64,000 bases of DNA from Candidatus Latescibacterota bacterium (GTDB lineage Bacteria > Krumholzibacteriota > Krumholzibacteriia > WVZY01), in NCBI GenBank assembly GCA_011772205.1, contig WVZY01000031.1, forward strand, positions 111,545-175,544. Reading direction: 5' to 3'. This document shows, piece after piece, positions 8,494 to 18,296 of this stretch. The notes beneath the pieces are model-generated. The model searched no databases. It was not told where the DNA came from and was given only the letters and a program-made list of their open reading frames with translations. Both the position numbers and the translations under genes were made by a program. Each line of letters starts with the position of its first letter. The stretch's first letter is position 1.

Positions 8494-8752
8494 GATGCTC
8501 CTTGGAAGGAATCTCTCAGCCCGTTCAGCCAGTTCACTTGCCCCCGGCTTGTCTCTCTTTGTTTCACAAGCTGCTCTTGCCCTTACACTATATTCGTAGC
8601 CATTTGTGTTGCAAAATGCAAGACATTTCGGCCCACAATTATCGTTAATACCACAAAACAATTCGTGATAAGGTTCTCCCCGTTGCGTCGAGTGTTAAAC
8701 AAATAACAGAATAGTTGACTCAAGGTGACGTTAGTTTTTTGGATAATCAATG

Positions 8753-10087
8753 TTAGATAAAGATCTTTCGTGTCCGGGCGGCTTCTTCGAGCTCACGACG
8801 AAACTTTGGGTGGGCAATGTTGATCAGCGACCGAGCTCTCTCGGCCAGGCTCTTCCCATGGAGGTAAGCGACGCCATATTCGGTAACGACGTAATGCGCA
8901 TCTCCCCTGGAGGTTACGACTCCGGCACCTGGATCGATACAGTCCACAATCCGGCTCAAGGACCCATCCTTGGCTGTGGAAGGTATTGCGATGATAGGCT
9001 TCCCGCCCTTGGAGCGGGCTGCTCCCCGAATGAAATCCACTTGGCCGCCTATTCCACTATAAATCGAGGCGCCGATCGAATCCGAGACCACCTGACCCGT
9101 AAGGTCGATTTGTATGGCTGAATTAATCGCCACCATTTTTTCGTTCTGGCTGACCACGAATGGGTCGTTCGCATACTCGGTTGGACGGAACTCAAATAGA
9201 GGATTATTGTCGATGAACTTATACAGTTTCTCGCTTCCCAACACGAAGGTGACGACGCTCTTACCTTGGTGAAGCGTTTTCCGATCATTCGTTATGATGC
9301 CGTTTTCCACGAGCTCGACGATCCCATCGCTGAACATCTCCGTATGTATCCCAAGGTCCCGCTTTTCCCGGAGGTACAGGAGGACGGCATCCGGAATTCC
9401 ACCAATCCCCATCTGCAGGGTGGCGCCATCCTCGATCAAGCCCGCAATATGCCGTCCTATTTCATTGTGAAGAGAAGAAATCTCCCTGTGGGCAAGCTCG
9501 GGAAGCGCGACATCCGCTTCAACGAAGAAATCAATTTTGTTCACATGGATGAACGAATCACCGAGCGTTCTCGGCATTCGGGGATTGACTTGAGCGACGA
9601 CAGTACGCGCCGTTTCAGAAGCCGCCTTTGTGATATCTACCCCGACACCGAAGCTGCAGAAACCATGTTCATCAGGAGGGGAGACTTGGATCAAGGCCAC
9701 ATCGAGTTCCATCCGCCCCTTATAGAATAGTGCTGGGATTTCGGAAAGAAATATTGGAGTGTAGTCCGCCCTTCCCGAGTTTACTGCTTCTCTCACGTTT
9801 CGCCCGACGAAGAAAGCGTTGTGACGGAAATGGCCTTCCATATCCTCATCCGCATACCTCGCCGTTCCTATCGTCATGAGGTGGACGATTTCCACGTCCG
9901 AGAGCTCTTCCCTTCGCGCCATCAATGCACCGAGGAGCGTTTCGGGCTCGGCACAACCTGGGTGGATATAGACTCGATCTCCAGAGCGCACGCGCTTGAC
10001 CGCGTCTTCAGCCGTCACCGCACGCTCGCTTACGTGCTTTTGCCAATGGGAAAGCCCGAAGCTCTTGAATTGCCTAAGGTTACTCAT
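8753..10087 (-). CDS. Acetyl-CoA hydrolase/CoA-transferase family protein (4-hydroxybutyrate or acetate CoA-transferase type)
   Basis: A 444-residue class I CoA transferase that probably moves CoA between acetyl-CoA and another short-chain acid. The N-terminal domain has the substrate loop GDRVYIHPGCAEPETLL and IQVSPPDEHGFCSFG. The C-terminal domain has GIGGIPDAVL, E250 in GIHTEMFSDGIVEL, which matches the glutamate that forms the covalent glutamyl-CoA, and then YSGIGGQVDFIRGA and VTEYGVAYLHGKS. The motif set fits the Cat2/AbfT group of 4-hydroxybutyrate/butyrate CoA transferases better than SucCD-like enzymes. It stands alone; the gene upstream on the same strand is the multiheme cytochrome, 151 bases away. 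Confidence 0.9.
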   Translation of the reverse strand: MSNLRQFKSFGLSHWQKHVSERAVTAEDAVKRVRSGDRVYIHPGCAEPETLLGALMARREELSDVEIVHLMTIGTARYADEDMEGHFRHNAFFVGRNVREAVNSGRADYTPIFLSEIPALFYKGRMELDVALIQVSPPDEHGFCSFGVGVDITKAASETARTVVAQVNPRMPRTLGDSFIHVNKIDFFVEADVALPELAHREISSLHNEIGRHIAGLIEDGATLQMGIGGIPDAVLLYLREKRDLGIHTEMFSDGIVELVENGIITNDRKTLHQGKSVVTFVLGSEKLYKFIDNNPLFEFRPTEYANDPFVVSQNEKMVAINSAIQIDLTGQVVSDSIGASIYSGIGGQVDFIRGAARSKGGKPIIAIPSTAKDGSLSRIVDCIDPGAGVVTSRGDAHYVVTEYGVAYLHGKSLAERARSLINIAHPKFRRELEEAARTRKIFI

Positions 10088-10238
10088 CTATCTCGATCGG
10101 GAAGGCAGTTCTGTTCACGGTGAGAGATCGACGCTGCTCTCTCCTTCTCGCCAACACGTTTTCGTATACTACAACAAACCCGCCCGTGAAAAAAGGCAGG
10201 TTTTGTGAATCGGTTGCCGAGCATTTGGCTGCTGAGCC

Positions 10239-11543
10239 CTAACGCCCCGTCCGGCGGTCCACCTCGCGGATCTTGAAAATGAGCATCAGGACGAGGAAAG
10301 AGAGGATCAGAGTGGAAAATCCAAGCCATTTTCTGCGGAAATAATAGTTAGCGATCGCTTTTTCCCCCAAACGGACCGCTTCTTTTGCCGCTTCGAGCCC
10401 AGCGTCCACCTTGTCCTTGACCATCCCGGCATCGAAGCTGTGCACCATTGTCCTTGCCTCTATCAAGGCCTGCCTGACGTCCTTGAGCCGATACTCGGCG
10501 TCGAGAACGTCCATTCCTCTCTGAGAAGCCTCCACCACCACGGAGTCGGCGCTCCTGGTTCTTTCCGCCAGCGTATCGAGATGCTTGCGAATTTCCTTGG
10601 CCACTCGATAGCCCGCCGGGCGCTTCGTCTCCGTATGGCAATCCCTGCAGACGGATTCGGGCCCTACTCCAACGACTGCGTCTGTCGGCTTCGGGATATC
10701 ATGGTAATTGTGGCAGGTTTCACAACCTGGTAAATGAAGTTCGCTGAACGCAGCTTTCAGGGGACTCTCGTTGAACAGGCGCATGTTGTTCACGTGGCAA
10801 TTTCCACAGACAAACGCAATCGAGGCCACGCCAGGCGGAACGGCCCCATGATTGCCGTGACAATCGTTGCATGCCGGTGCTCCCGTTTCCTTGTTCTGGA
10901 GAAGTGCAACACCGTGAACTCCTTCCGCATATTTTCGATATTGATCGGTAGGAAGTTCATACGATTTCATGTAGCCGGGATCGCTGTGGCAGGTTGCGCA
11001 CATTTCGGGAACATTCAGCGGATGAACTTTCGAAAGCGGATCGCCGGCGGGTCTAATACCATGAATGCCGTGGCAGCTAGCGCACTGCGCAACCTTCCGA
11101 TCGCCTTCCGCATTCCGTTTTCCATGAAGGCTCGTGCGGTATTTCTTTTCCTGATCGACAGGAAGCGCTGGATTGAATTTTCCCATATACGTGGAGCTGC
11201 TGTGACATTTGCCGCAGAAGGAAGGTATTTCGAGGGGATCGGGCACGCCAATGAATCCCTTATCCGGATCCATCGATTCATCGGCGTCCTCGGCAGATGA
11301 GTCTCCCCCGTGGCAGCCGTCACATGCGATTCCCTTCTCATAATGGATGTCATGTCTGAACCGGGTTACAGGCTCCAGCAGTTCATCCTCCAATTCCGCA
11401 TGGCAATTGATGCAAGTGCTTTCCTCCTTTTTCAATTCTTCCTGAGCGCTCAGGTTACCGATTGCGACGGTGACCAAGCACACCGCTGCTACTACCAACA
11501 AGGCAAGGTTTAACGGTTTTGATAGATACTTAATGCAACGCAT
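10239..11543 (-). CDS. Membrane-anchored nine-heme c-type cytochrome
   Basis: A 434-residue multiheme cytochrome. After a signal/anchor helix ([17 protein letters not shown]) come nine CxxCH motifs: CINCH, CDGCH, CGKCH, CASCH, CATCH, CNDCH, CGNCH, CETCH and CRDCH. The C-terminal third has no heme motif. It forms a charged helical stretch and ends with a transmembrane helix ([17 protein letters not shown]) and a basic tail, so the hemes face the periplasm. It overlaps the 3' end of the cytochrome b gene by 14 bases and is therefore translationally coupled to it. It probably receives electrons from the Rieske/cytochrome b unit in place of cytochrome c1, or passes electrons to an outside acceptor. 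No CxxCK motif is present, so it is not an NrfA-type nitrite reductase. Confidence 0.93.
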   Translation of the reverse strand: MRCIKYLSKPLNLALLVVAAVCLVTVAIGNLSAQEELKKEESTCINCHAELEDELLEPVTRFRHDIHYEKGIACDGCHGGDSSAEDADESMDPDKGFIGVPDPLEIPSFCGKCHSSSTYMGKFNPALPVDQEKKYRTSLHGKRNAEGDRKVAQCASCHGIHGIRPAGDPLSKVHPLNVPEMCATCHSDPGYMKSYELPTDQYRKYAEGVHGVALLQNKETGAPACNDCHGNHGAVPPGVASIAFVCGNCHVNNMRLFNESPLKAAFSELHLPGCETCHNYHDIPKPTDAVVGVGPESVCRDCHTETKRPAGYRVAKEIRKHLDTLAERTRSADSVVVEASQRGMDVLDAEYRLKDVRQALIEARTMVHSFDAGMVKDKVDAGLEAAKEAVRLGEKAIANYYFRRKWLGFSTLILSFLVLMLIFKIREVDRRTGR

Positions 11544-12609
11544 AACCGAGAACCGTCATGACAATGATGAAAAGAACAACAAAGAGCCCGACGTAATTCA
11601 GCGCCCGGTTCTTTTCTCCTCGCGCGCTTTTTCTATCCCAGAATGGGATTATCAGCCAAAGGACGACAGCCAGCCCGAAAACGAGAATCCCCAGAGTTTC
11701 CCCACTGATAAAAAGGACTTTTGCCGGCAGGAACTTAAGTGTCTGATACATGAACATAAAATACCACTCTGGCTTAATGCCCTCCGGAGCAGGCGCAAAC
11801 GGGTCCGCTTTCTCTCCCAACTCCCAAGGAAAGAAGACGGCTAGCAAAGCAATCACATTCAAAACAATCAGCCACAGCAACAGATCCCTGAGCAGGAAAT
11901 TAGGGAAAAACGGCATGGACTTGGTTTTGTCCGGCGGCATCTCATTCCAGCCAATCGGTTCGCTCATCCCCTGACGCTGCACAAAAAGCAAATGCAACGC
12001 GAGCAGCCCAACGAACAACAGCGGAAATATCGCCACGTGGATTCCAAAGAAACGTGATAGTGTAGCTGGTGTTACTTCTTCTCCTCCGCGCAGGAGACGA
12101 AGAAGCGGTTCACCGATCACGGGTACGACGCTGAATATATCCGTTCCCACCTTGGTAGCAAAAAAGGCGAGTTCATTCCATGGCAGCAGATATCCGGTGA
12201 ATCCGAGACCGAGGCCAATAAAGAGAAGGAGCATTCCGGTGATCCAGGTCAACTCCCTTGGCTTCCTATAGGCCTTTGCAAAGAAAACGCTGAACATATG
12301 AATGAAGGCTGCAAGAATCATCAGGTTGGCCGACCAGCTGTGGATGGATCTCATGAGCCACCCGAACCTCACTTCTGACATGATGAAACGGATGCTCTCG
12401 TATGCTTCTTCTGGTCCCGTCCGGTAGTAGAATAGAAGCAGGATTCCTGTAATAACCTGAATAATGAACAAGAACAGCGTTACCCCGCCGAAGTAGTACC
12501 AGACAGTCTCCCGGTGAAGGGGCACGCTTTTCTTCTTGCCGAAATCGATGAGCTGCTGGATCTGAAGACGCTCATCGAGGTAATGGATAGCTCTGTTTAT
12601 TGCACCCAT
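11530..12609 (-). CDS. Cytochrome b subunit of a bc-type complex (fused b6/subunit IV form)
   Basis: A 359-residue integral membrane protein with about eight helices. The heme ligands are H90 and H104 in [19 protein letters not shown] and H191 and H206 in [19 protein letters not shown]. The 14 and 15 residue spacings resemble cytochrome b6. The quinol-oxidation motif PEWY is present in [16 protein letters not shown]. Cytochrome b6 and subunit IV parts are in one chain. It oxidises quinol and sends one electron to the Rieske protein. The gene starts directly after the Rieske stop (12610/12609) and overlaps the nine-heme cytochrome gene, so one operon is clear. Its length is shorter than mitochondrial-type cytochrome b because the last helix is absent. 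Confidence 0.95.
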   Translation of the reverse strand: MGAINRAIHYLDERLQIQQLIDFGKKKSVPLHRETVWYYFGGVTLFLFIIQVITGILLLFYYRTGPEEAYESIRFIMSEVRFGWLMRSIHSWSANLMILAAFIHMFSVFFAKAYRKPRELTWITGMLLLFIGLGLGFTGYLLPWNELAFFATKVGTDIFSVVPVIGEPLLRLLRGGEEVTPATLSRFFGIHVAIFPLLFVGLLALHLLFVQRQGMSEPIGWNEMPPDKTKSMPFFPNFLLRDLLLWLIVLNVIALLAVFFPWELGEKADPFAPAPEGIKPEWYFMFMYQTLKFLPAKVLFISGETLGILVFGLAVVLWLIIPFWDRKSARGEKNRALNYVGLFVVLFIIVMTVLGYALH

Positions 12610-13038
12610 TTAGGTAACCGGTTTGGATACGAATATGTCCTCTCCTCTGATGTGCACTTCCAGCTCATCCAGAGGTTTTGGAGGAGGACCGGCGATATTG
12701 ATTCCCTTTTTATTGAATTTGCCATTGTGGCAGGCGCACCAGATCACACCCATATCCTTGCGGTATTGAACGGTGCAACTCAAGTGGGTGCAGACGGCAA
12801 CGAACGCCCGGTAGCCCCCGTCTTCCAGTCTCAGCAAAAGTCCGGGCTTCTTGCCAAACTGAAAGATCTTGGCGCTATCCGGTTCGAGCTCGTCGGTGGT
12901 CGCCGCCTTGACACTCGAAGCATCGGATACGGCCGCTTCCGGCGGGAGCAGATAGGCTATGATAGAAGCAATAACCGACCCCAACCATACAGCAATGCCA
13001 CCGCTGAGAAGAACGTTGATGAAACTCCGCCGCTTCAT
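12610..13038 (-). CDS. Rieske [2Fe-2S] protein of the bc-type complex
   Basis: A 142-residue Rieske subunit. An N-terminal MKRRSFINVLLSGG resembles a Tat signal and is followed by a membrane anchor (IAVWLGSVIASIIAYLL). The cluster-binding boxes are C83-T-H85-L-S-C88 and C101-A-C103-H104, where C83, H85, C101 and H104 bind the cluster and C88/C103 form the disulfide. The second box reads CACHNGKF rather than the common CPCHGS. The protein takes electrons from quinol at the cytochrome b Qo site. It is the second gene of the operon, and its stop abuts the cytochrome b ATG. Confidence 0.95.
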   Translation of the reverse strand: MKRRSFINVLLSGGIAVWLGSVIASIIAYLLPPEAAVSDASSVKAATTDELEPDSAKIFQFGKKPGLLLRLEDGGYRAFVAVCTHLSCTVQYRKDMGVIWCACHNGKFNKKGINIAGPPPKPLDELEVHIRGEDIFVSKPVT

Positions 13039-13165
13039 CGAGATTATGAGGTGATAATGTTTGCCCGCTAGTTACAAAATGCTACGCCGACCTTCCGATG
13101 CGTAGCGGGGGGTGATTGGAGCAGACCACTCTCCATCGCCCCTCGATTACTCCGCGCATGGACTT

Positions 13166-13729
13166 TTATTCGGCCTTCGGCACAGGATGAGCGATCTCTT
13201 TGCTCCTCTTGGCAAAATCGAAGGGTTTTGATTTATCGTATGTGGGACTCTCCTCGTTGTGACAACTCTTACACAGTTTTTCATCGGGTGTAACGAGTCC
13301 GTACTTCGCACCGTCTTCTTCGCCGCTGTATATCGCTTCCATGATGCTCTTTTTCTTATACGCACTGCCCGGACCGTGACACGACTCGCAAGAGACCCCA
13401 TCTTCGAGCACGACTGCGGCAGGCCTTTTGTCGGCCGGAACCGCTGCAGCCGTGGCGTGGCACTTGAGGCACGCATCACTCGTCTGTGGGTCCTCGATGC
13501 CCATTCCCTTGGCGATTTCCTTTGCCTTGGGTGTGGCCAGTGTTTCGAACGCTTTAGCATGCTTGCTCTCGGACCATATCGTGAATTGCTGACCGGCCTT
13601 CTCACTCTTATGGCACATCTTGCACTTACTGGTTCCGACATACTCGAACGCTTCCGAGCCGCCTAATGAATACGCAAATGTGCCAATGAGCAGAATAAGG
13701 CTGATCGAGAATAGAAAGCCCTTCCGCAT
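13166..13729 (-). CDS. Tetraheme c-type cytochrome, c554-like
   Basis: A 187-residue secreted cytochrome with a signal peptide (FLFSISLILLIGTFAYSLGG) and four CxxCH motifs: CKMCH, CLKCH, CESCH and CKSCH. The order YVGTSKCKMCHKSE, then WSESKHAKAFETL, then CESCHGPGS is characteristic of the cytochrome c554/c-prime-like family, in which the His of SKHAKA ligates a heme. It is the first gene of the bc-type operon, 127 bases upstream of the Rieske gene. It could be the mobile periplasmic electron carrier or a dedicated terminal donor. An AGGAGG-like site precedes the ATG. Confidence 0.93.
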   Translation of the reverse strand: MRKGFLFSISLILLIGTFAYSLGGSEAFEYVGTSKCKMCHKSEKAGQQFTIWSESKHAKAFETLATPKAKEIAKGMGIEDPQTSDACLKCHATAAAVPADKRPAAVVLEDGVSCESCHGPGSAYKKKSIMEAIYSGEEDGAKYGLVTPDEKLCKSCHNEESPTYDKSKPFDFAKRSKEIAHPVPKAE

Positions 13730-14239
13730 CGCTTAACCTCCTTGAGCCATCCAACCAGAAATAAGGCTTAGAAATTGTCACACGCCCATGCACACGCTTT
13801 CGTTATCGATCACGCCAAGCGCCCCCACCGTCTACGATTTCCCTCAAAAGAAAAACGAGGAAGCTCCAAGTTATTCCCTCGTCAGAGAAACGGTACAGTA
13901 TTGCTCGCTGGATCGGAAGCAACCTAGTTATATTTACATTTATGGATTCCTAACAGTCAAGATATTTTTAGAGTCGAATCAACCGGGATTCAATTTGGAC
14001 GAATATACGGGCACTGATATCGGCGCGCATCTCTCCAGCGATTTCTCAATATTATGCATGATCGCGATAGCGATCAAATATCACCTAGGCGGCATCCCAG
14101 TTGTCGAGTATTGTCATCCTGATATTTGTTGATTCCGAAATCTTGCAACTATTGTGCAATAAGAAACGCCTTTGCTCTTGACAACTTAGCGACTTTTGAG
14201 GAAAGTATACCGCACTGATTTGCGGGAGGATCTTGGAAG
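13730..14239. other. Divergent intergenic region upstream of the cytochrome operon and bioY
   Basis: About 510 bases separate two genes transcribed in opposite directions, so both promoters lie here. The middle part is relatively AT-rich. A TTGACA at 14178 is followed by TATAC only after 22 bases, too far for a normal sigma-70 promoter. No gene or terminator is recognised. Confidence 0.5.
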
Positions 14240-14842
14240 TTGAATAGGCCATTGAAATACAGAATCGCGGATTCTCTGGGTCTTCGGCCCTATGCCCTAG
14301 ATCCAAGTACAAGGCGCATCCTGGCCTGCACTTCTGGCTCAATCCTGTTTGCAGGCCTTTACATCGTAGGTGCCTACGTCAGAATTCCCCTCTACCCAGT
14401 CCCTGTTACCCTCCAGACTCTTTTCGTGCTGCTCTCCGGAGCTGTGCTCGGAGGCGGATTCGGAGCACTTGCTGGAGCGATCTATCTCCTTCTGGGGGCC
14501 AGCGGCTTGCCGGTGCTGGCTGGAAGCGGTGGTGGGTTGGCCGGCCTTGCAAGCCCTACAGGCGGCTACCTTATCGGATTCCTCGTGGCACCAGTATTGG
14601 TGGGTCGCCTGTTCCGAAATCGCACCTCGTATATCTGGAGTATCGTTGTATTCTCGATTGGCTCATTGACCGTCCTGGCATTCGGAATCGCCCACCTGAC
14701 GCTGTTCTACACGCATGATTTCAGTAACTCGTTGCTCATGGGCCTCCTCCCTTTCATTCCAGGCGACGCCCTCAAGGTTTTAGCTGCTTCATCGATCTAC
14801 AGATCCTATAAAGCCATCGTCCACCACCGCTCTGCGCGGTAA
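14240..14842 (+). CDS. bioY: BioY biotin transporter substrate-binding subunit
   Basis: A 200-residue membrane protein, the S component of a biotin ECF transporter. It has six predicted helices and the BioY signature: YVRIPLYPVPVTLQTLFVLL, GFGALAGAIYLLLGASGLPV and SPTGGYLIGF, and near the C-terminus FIPGDALKVLAAS. Translation appears to start at a TTG (14240), with GGGAGG ten bases upstream; no ATG fits. No BioM or BioN gene lies nearby. BioY can work alone or with shared ECF modules in some bacteria. A BirA/BioR operator could not be identified in the upstream gap. Confidence 0.93.
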   Translation: MNRPLKYRIADSLGLRPYALDPSTRRILACTSGSILFAGLYIVGAYVRIPLYPVPVTLQTLFVLLSGAVLGGGFGALAGAIYLLLGASGLPVLAGSGGGLAGLASPTGGYLIGFLVAPVLVGRLFRNRTSYIWSIVVFSIGSLTVLAFGIAHLTLFYTHDFSNSLLMGLLPFIPGDALKVLAASSIYRSYKAIVHHRSAR

Positions 14843-14892
14843 GCGTATCTTCCCCAATCCGTGGCACACATAATGCATCCCTAAACGCTGCA

Positions 14893-15666
14893 ATGCGTTA
14901 TTCAGATTCCTATATGGCTCCTGTTGCAAAACTGATACTATCTATGTGCATCTTGCTATCCCTTGCCGGGTGCCACTGGAATCGTTCGCAATGCAACTCT
15001 CCGGTCGATGATTGGAATCTGACCCCGGCCCAGCGAGACTCTCTGATGGCTATCCTGGATGAGAACAAGCGACTTAGGGTAGAGCTCAAGACCAAAGACC
15101 TTGATATTGCAAAGCTGAATGCGGAGTTTGAGGCTCAAACCGATCGAAACAAGTATCTCGAAGAGGTGAACGAGAGCACGAAGCACGACCTGGAGCAGGT
15201 TGAGAAGCAATTCGTCAGTCTTGAACGGCGTCTTCAGATAAAGGAAACAAAAGCTTCAGCTGTGGCCACGCTTGCCGAGGTGAGGCTTGTATTCGATAAT
15301 CTCGTCAAAGAAGATTCCTTATTTCTCGACTCCCCCACTGCCACAGAGATCAGGCAAAAGCTCAATGAAAGCGACGAACTCATCCAGAAGCAGAATTACC
15401 CTGCGGCCGTTTATTATGCAAACCGGGCGCATCGCCTTCTGCAGAATTACTCCAGCAAGCGCCCACCCCAGTTACCGGCAGGTAAAACCCGAATTGTCTC
15501 GGTTCAAAAAGCCAAGATCCGCAGAGGACCTAGCACCAAGCATGAGGTCGTCGGAATATTGAGCTTCGGCACGATCGTGATTCAGGAAGATCAGGTAAAG
15601 GACTGGGCGAGGATTAAAACAAAAAAGGGGCTGGCCGGCTGGATCTACAAGAAATTGATCAGATAG
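14893..15666 (+). CDS. Lipoprotein with coiled coil and C-terminal bacterial SH3 domain
   Basis: A 257-residue envelope protein. The signal sequence ends in the lipobox LAGC, with C27 as the predicted lipidated residue. A long helical, charged stretch around residues 55-120 (NKRLRVELKTKDLDIAKLNA) looks like coiled coil. Residues from about 195 to the end form an SH3b domain: VQKAKIRRGPSTKHEVVGIL, then VKDWARIKTKKGLAGWIYK. SH3b domains commonly bind cell-wall peptides. It lies 50 bases after bioY and may be cotranscribed, but a functional link is not evident. It converges with the diguanylate cyclase gene. Confidence 0.85.
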   Translation: MRYSDSYMAPVAKLILSMCILLSLAGCHWNRSQCNSPVDDWNLTPAQRDSLMAILDENKRLRVELKTKDLDIAKLNAEFEAQTDRNKYLEEVNESTKHDLEQVEKQFVSLERRLQIKETKASAVATLAEVRLVFDNLVKEDSLFLDSPTATEIRQKLNESDELIQKQNYPAAVYYANRAHRLLQNYSSKRPPQLPAGKTRIVSVQKAKIRRGPSTKHEVVGILSFGTIVIQEDQVKDWARIKTKKGLAGWIYKKLIR

Positions 15667-15705
15667 CTCTCTAGCTTCTACTCTCCGAACACCTGCCAAC
15701 GATGC

Positions 15706-17385
15706 CTAGGTGCACTCGGCGAAGCTAACGCAATTCTTACCTTTGTGTTTCGAAAGATAAAGCGCTTGGTCAACGGCATTGAAGAATTCGCGCTTGTTAC
15801 CTTGATATATCGACACTCCCAAGCTCACCGTCATCGAGAGGGTGATATCCGTTTCGGGCACTTTGAATACCATTTTCTCAACAGCCGCCCGGATCTTTTC
15901 AGCAACGGCGATGACGCCTTCCTGGTCCGTTTCAGGCAGCAACACGGCGAACTCCTCACCGCCATATCGGGACAGGATATCTGTATCGCGAACCGAATCT
16001 CTCAAAACGTCGCCTAACGTGTGGAGGAGCACGTCTCCCACCGCGTGTCCGAATCTGTCATTAACCCGCTTGAAATTATCGATATCAATCAATACCAGAG
16101 CCAGCTGGCCGCCGCTTCGGTCCACGCGTGACATCTCGTTGTTGAGCAGGTTCCAAAAGTGACGATGATTGTACAATCCGGTCAATCCATCTGTGATGGA
16201 CAGCTCCTCGAGTTTTTCATTCAACACCTGCAATTCCTCATTCCGGGCGTTCAACTCCTTGTTCTTGGCCTGGAGTTTAACCCTTGCCATCCCAATTTCC
16301 TTGGCCATCTCATTGAAGGTTTGAATCATCAGTCCGAGTTCATCATCGCTCGTGGCCATGATTTTTACCCCAACCATTCCATCTTTGATCTTTTTTGCAC
16401 CGTCGGCGAGCGACTGAATCGGCCTCAAAATCGGGCGGACGATCCTGAGCGCGGCCAGCACGAAAATCGCCAGGATGATCAGGTCAGCGAGAATAATCCT
16501 ATGGCGGGTGGTAAGTACCGGTGACATAGCCGCTTTATAATCTTCCTCGCACACGAGCCACCACCCTAAATCCGGAAGGAGCACCTTGCTGCCCAAGACC
16601 TTTCTGCTTGCGTAGTTGGCATACCTATCTACACTCACCGGTCGTTCCTGACGCGTTGGCACTTCCATAGCTTTGACGCCGAGCATGTTACTAGACGCCA
16701 TTCTAGGCTGCGTGACAAACCTGCCCCTAAAGTCGAGCAGAAACAAATCCCCCCCTTTACCAAGGACCACCTCCGAAAGAAGCTTGGTTAGCTCTACCAA
16801 GGCTAATCTAGCGCATATCGTCGCATGAAACTCATCCGCAATTTGAATAGGCACGAGAAGCCATTGATGAATCTTCGAGCGGTCGGGTGACAGAACAGCT
16901 TGGGATGCAACGGTACGGCCTTCTTCTTCTTGCATCAGCGATTGCAAAAGATCCGCGTCTTCCAAAATATCATCCGAGGTTTTTGCGATGATCTCCCCGT
17001 CTTCATCCAACACGGCAAGCTCTTCATAAACCAGAAACTTTTCCTTCACGTACGAGAAGTATTTTCCAATCTCCACGGTCGCCTTCTGCTTATCCGCTTC
17101 CGAAAGACTTTTGAGGCGCTTCTGGAGATTCTCGCTGAACGCTGTTGATCCTGACAATATGGCGATATCGAGCGATCTCTTCGCGTACCATAAATCTACT
17201 TTGCCCCTCGTATTAACGAGAATCGAGGGAAACTTCTCGCTGATTTTCGATGTAAGGAAACTCTCTGTGTTCCTCATTGTCACGAAACCGATGACGATTG
17301 AGGTGACAACAACATTCACCACCACAAGGGTGATGATTTTCGCAGAGAAGCTCTTTCCAATGGCAGATCTGATTCTCGCTATCAT
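15706..17385 (-). CDS. Membrane sensor diguanylate cyclase (Cache-HAMP-GGDEF)
   Basis: A 559-residue signalling protein. An N-terminal membrane helix (IITLVVVNVVVTSIVIGFVT) is followed by an extracytoplasmic sensor of about 250 residues that resembles double Cache domains (LDFRGRFVTQP, LGWWLVCEEDYKAAM). A second helix near 290-310 leads to a HAMP domain, a coiled coil (KNKELNARNEELQVLNEKL) and a GGDEF domain. The active-site loop is GGEEF at 475-479, and the inhibitory I-site RxxD (RDTD) lies at 466-469, so synthesis of c-di-GMP with product inhibition is expected. No EAL domain is present. The ligand of the sensor is unknown. The gene is monocistronic as far as can be seen. Confidence 0.95.
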   Translation of the reverse strand: MIARIRSAIGKSFSAKIITLVVVNVVVTSIVIGFVTMRNTESFLTSKISEKFPSILVNTRGKVDLWYAKRSLDIAILSGSTAFSENLQKRLKSLSEADKQKATVEIGKYFSYVKEKFLVYEELAVLDEDGEIIAKTSDDILEDADLLQSLMQEEEGRTVASQAVLSPDRSKIHQWLLVPIQIADEFHATICARLALVELTKLLSEVVLGKGGDLFLLDFRGRFVTQPRMASSNMLGVKAMEVPTRQERPVSVDRYANYASRKVLGSKVLLPDLGWWLVCEEDYKAAMSPVLTTRHRIILADLIILAIFVLAALRIVRPILRPIQSLADGAKKIKDGMVGVKIMATSDDELGLMIQTFNEMAKEIGMARVKLQAKNKELNARNEELQVLNEKLEELSITDGLTGLYNHRHFWNLLNNEMSRVDRSGGQLALVLIDIDNFKRVNDRFGHAVGDVLLHTLGDVLRDSVRDTDILSRYGGEEFAVLLPETDQEGVIAVAEKIRAAVEKMVFKVPETDITLSMTVSLGVSIYQGNKREFFNAVDQALYLSKHKGKNCVSFAECT

Positions 17386-17492
17386 ACAGCACCCCGGAAT
17401 TGTCTAAATAGTCTACGGGTAGCAAGAAAGGTACACAAAACACTGGAGGAAAAAAGATCTTGGGAAGGAAAATTTTTCTCGGTCGGAAGACA

Positions 17493-17524
17493 AAAAGGGC
17501 GGCCGGGAAAACGCCGGCCGCCTT
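17493..17524 (-). terminator. Rho-independent terminator downstream of the ferredoxin gene
   Basis: A nine-base-pair perfect GC stem, GGCGGCCGG with CCGGCCGCC, closes a short A-rich loop. Read on the minus strand it is followed by CTTTTTG, a usable U-run. It lies about 40 bases after the ferredoxin stop at 17565 and before the diguanylate cyclase start, so it ends the ferredoxin transcript. Confidence 0.85.
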
Positions 17525-17564
17525 TGATCTTATCGGGATCCCATAATCGGCGGACTTTGGAGGA

Positions 17565-18296
<732 letters not shown>

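Noticed and set aside
10239..11543. Nine-heme cytochrome as an NrfA or HAO-type catalytic enzyme
   Set aside because: No CxxCK motif and no catalytic-site pattern; the C-terminal anchor and operon with Rieske/cytochrome b favour electron transfer.
14178..14210. TTGACA / TATAC pair upstream of bioY
   Set aside because: The spacer is 22 bases, outside the usual 16-18 for sigma-70.
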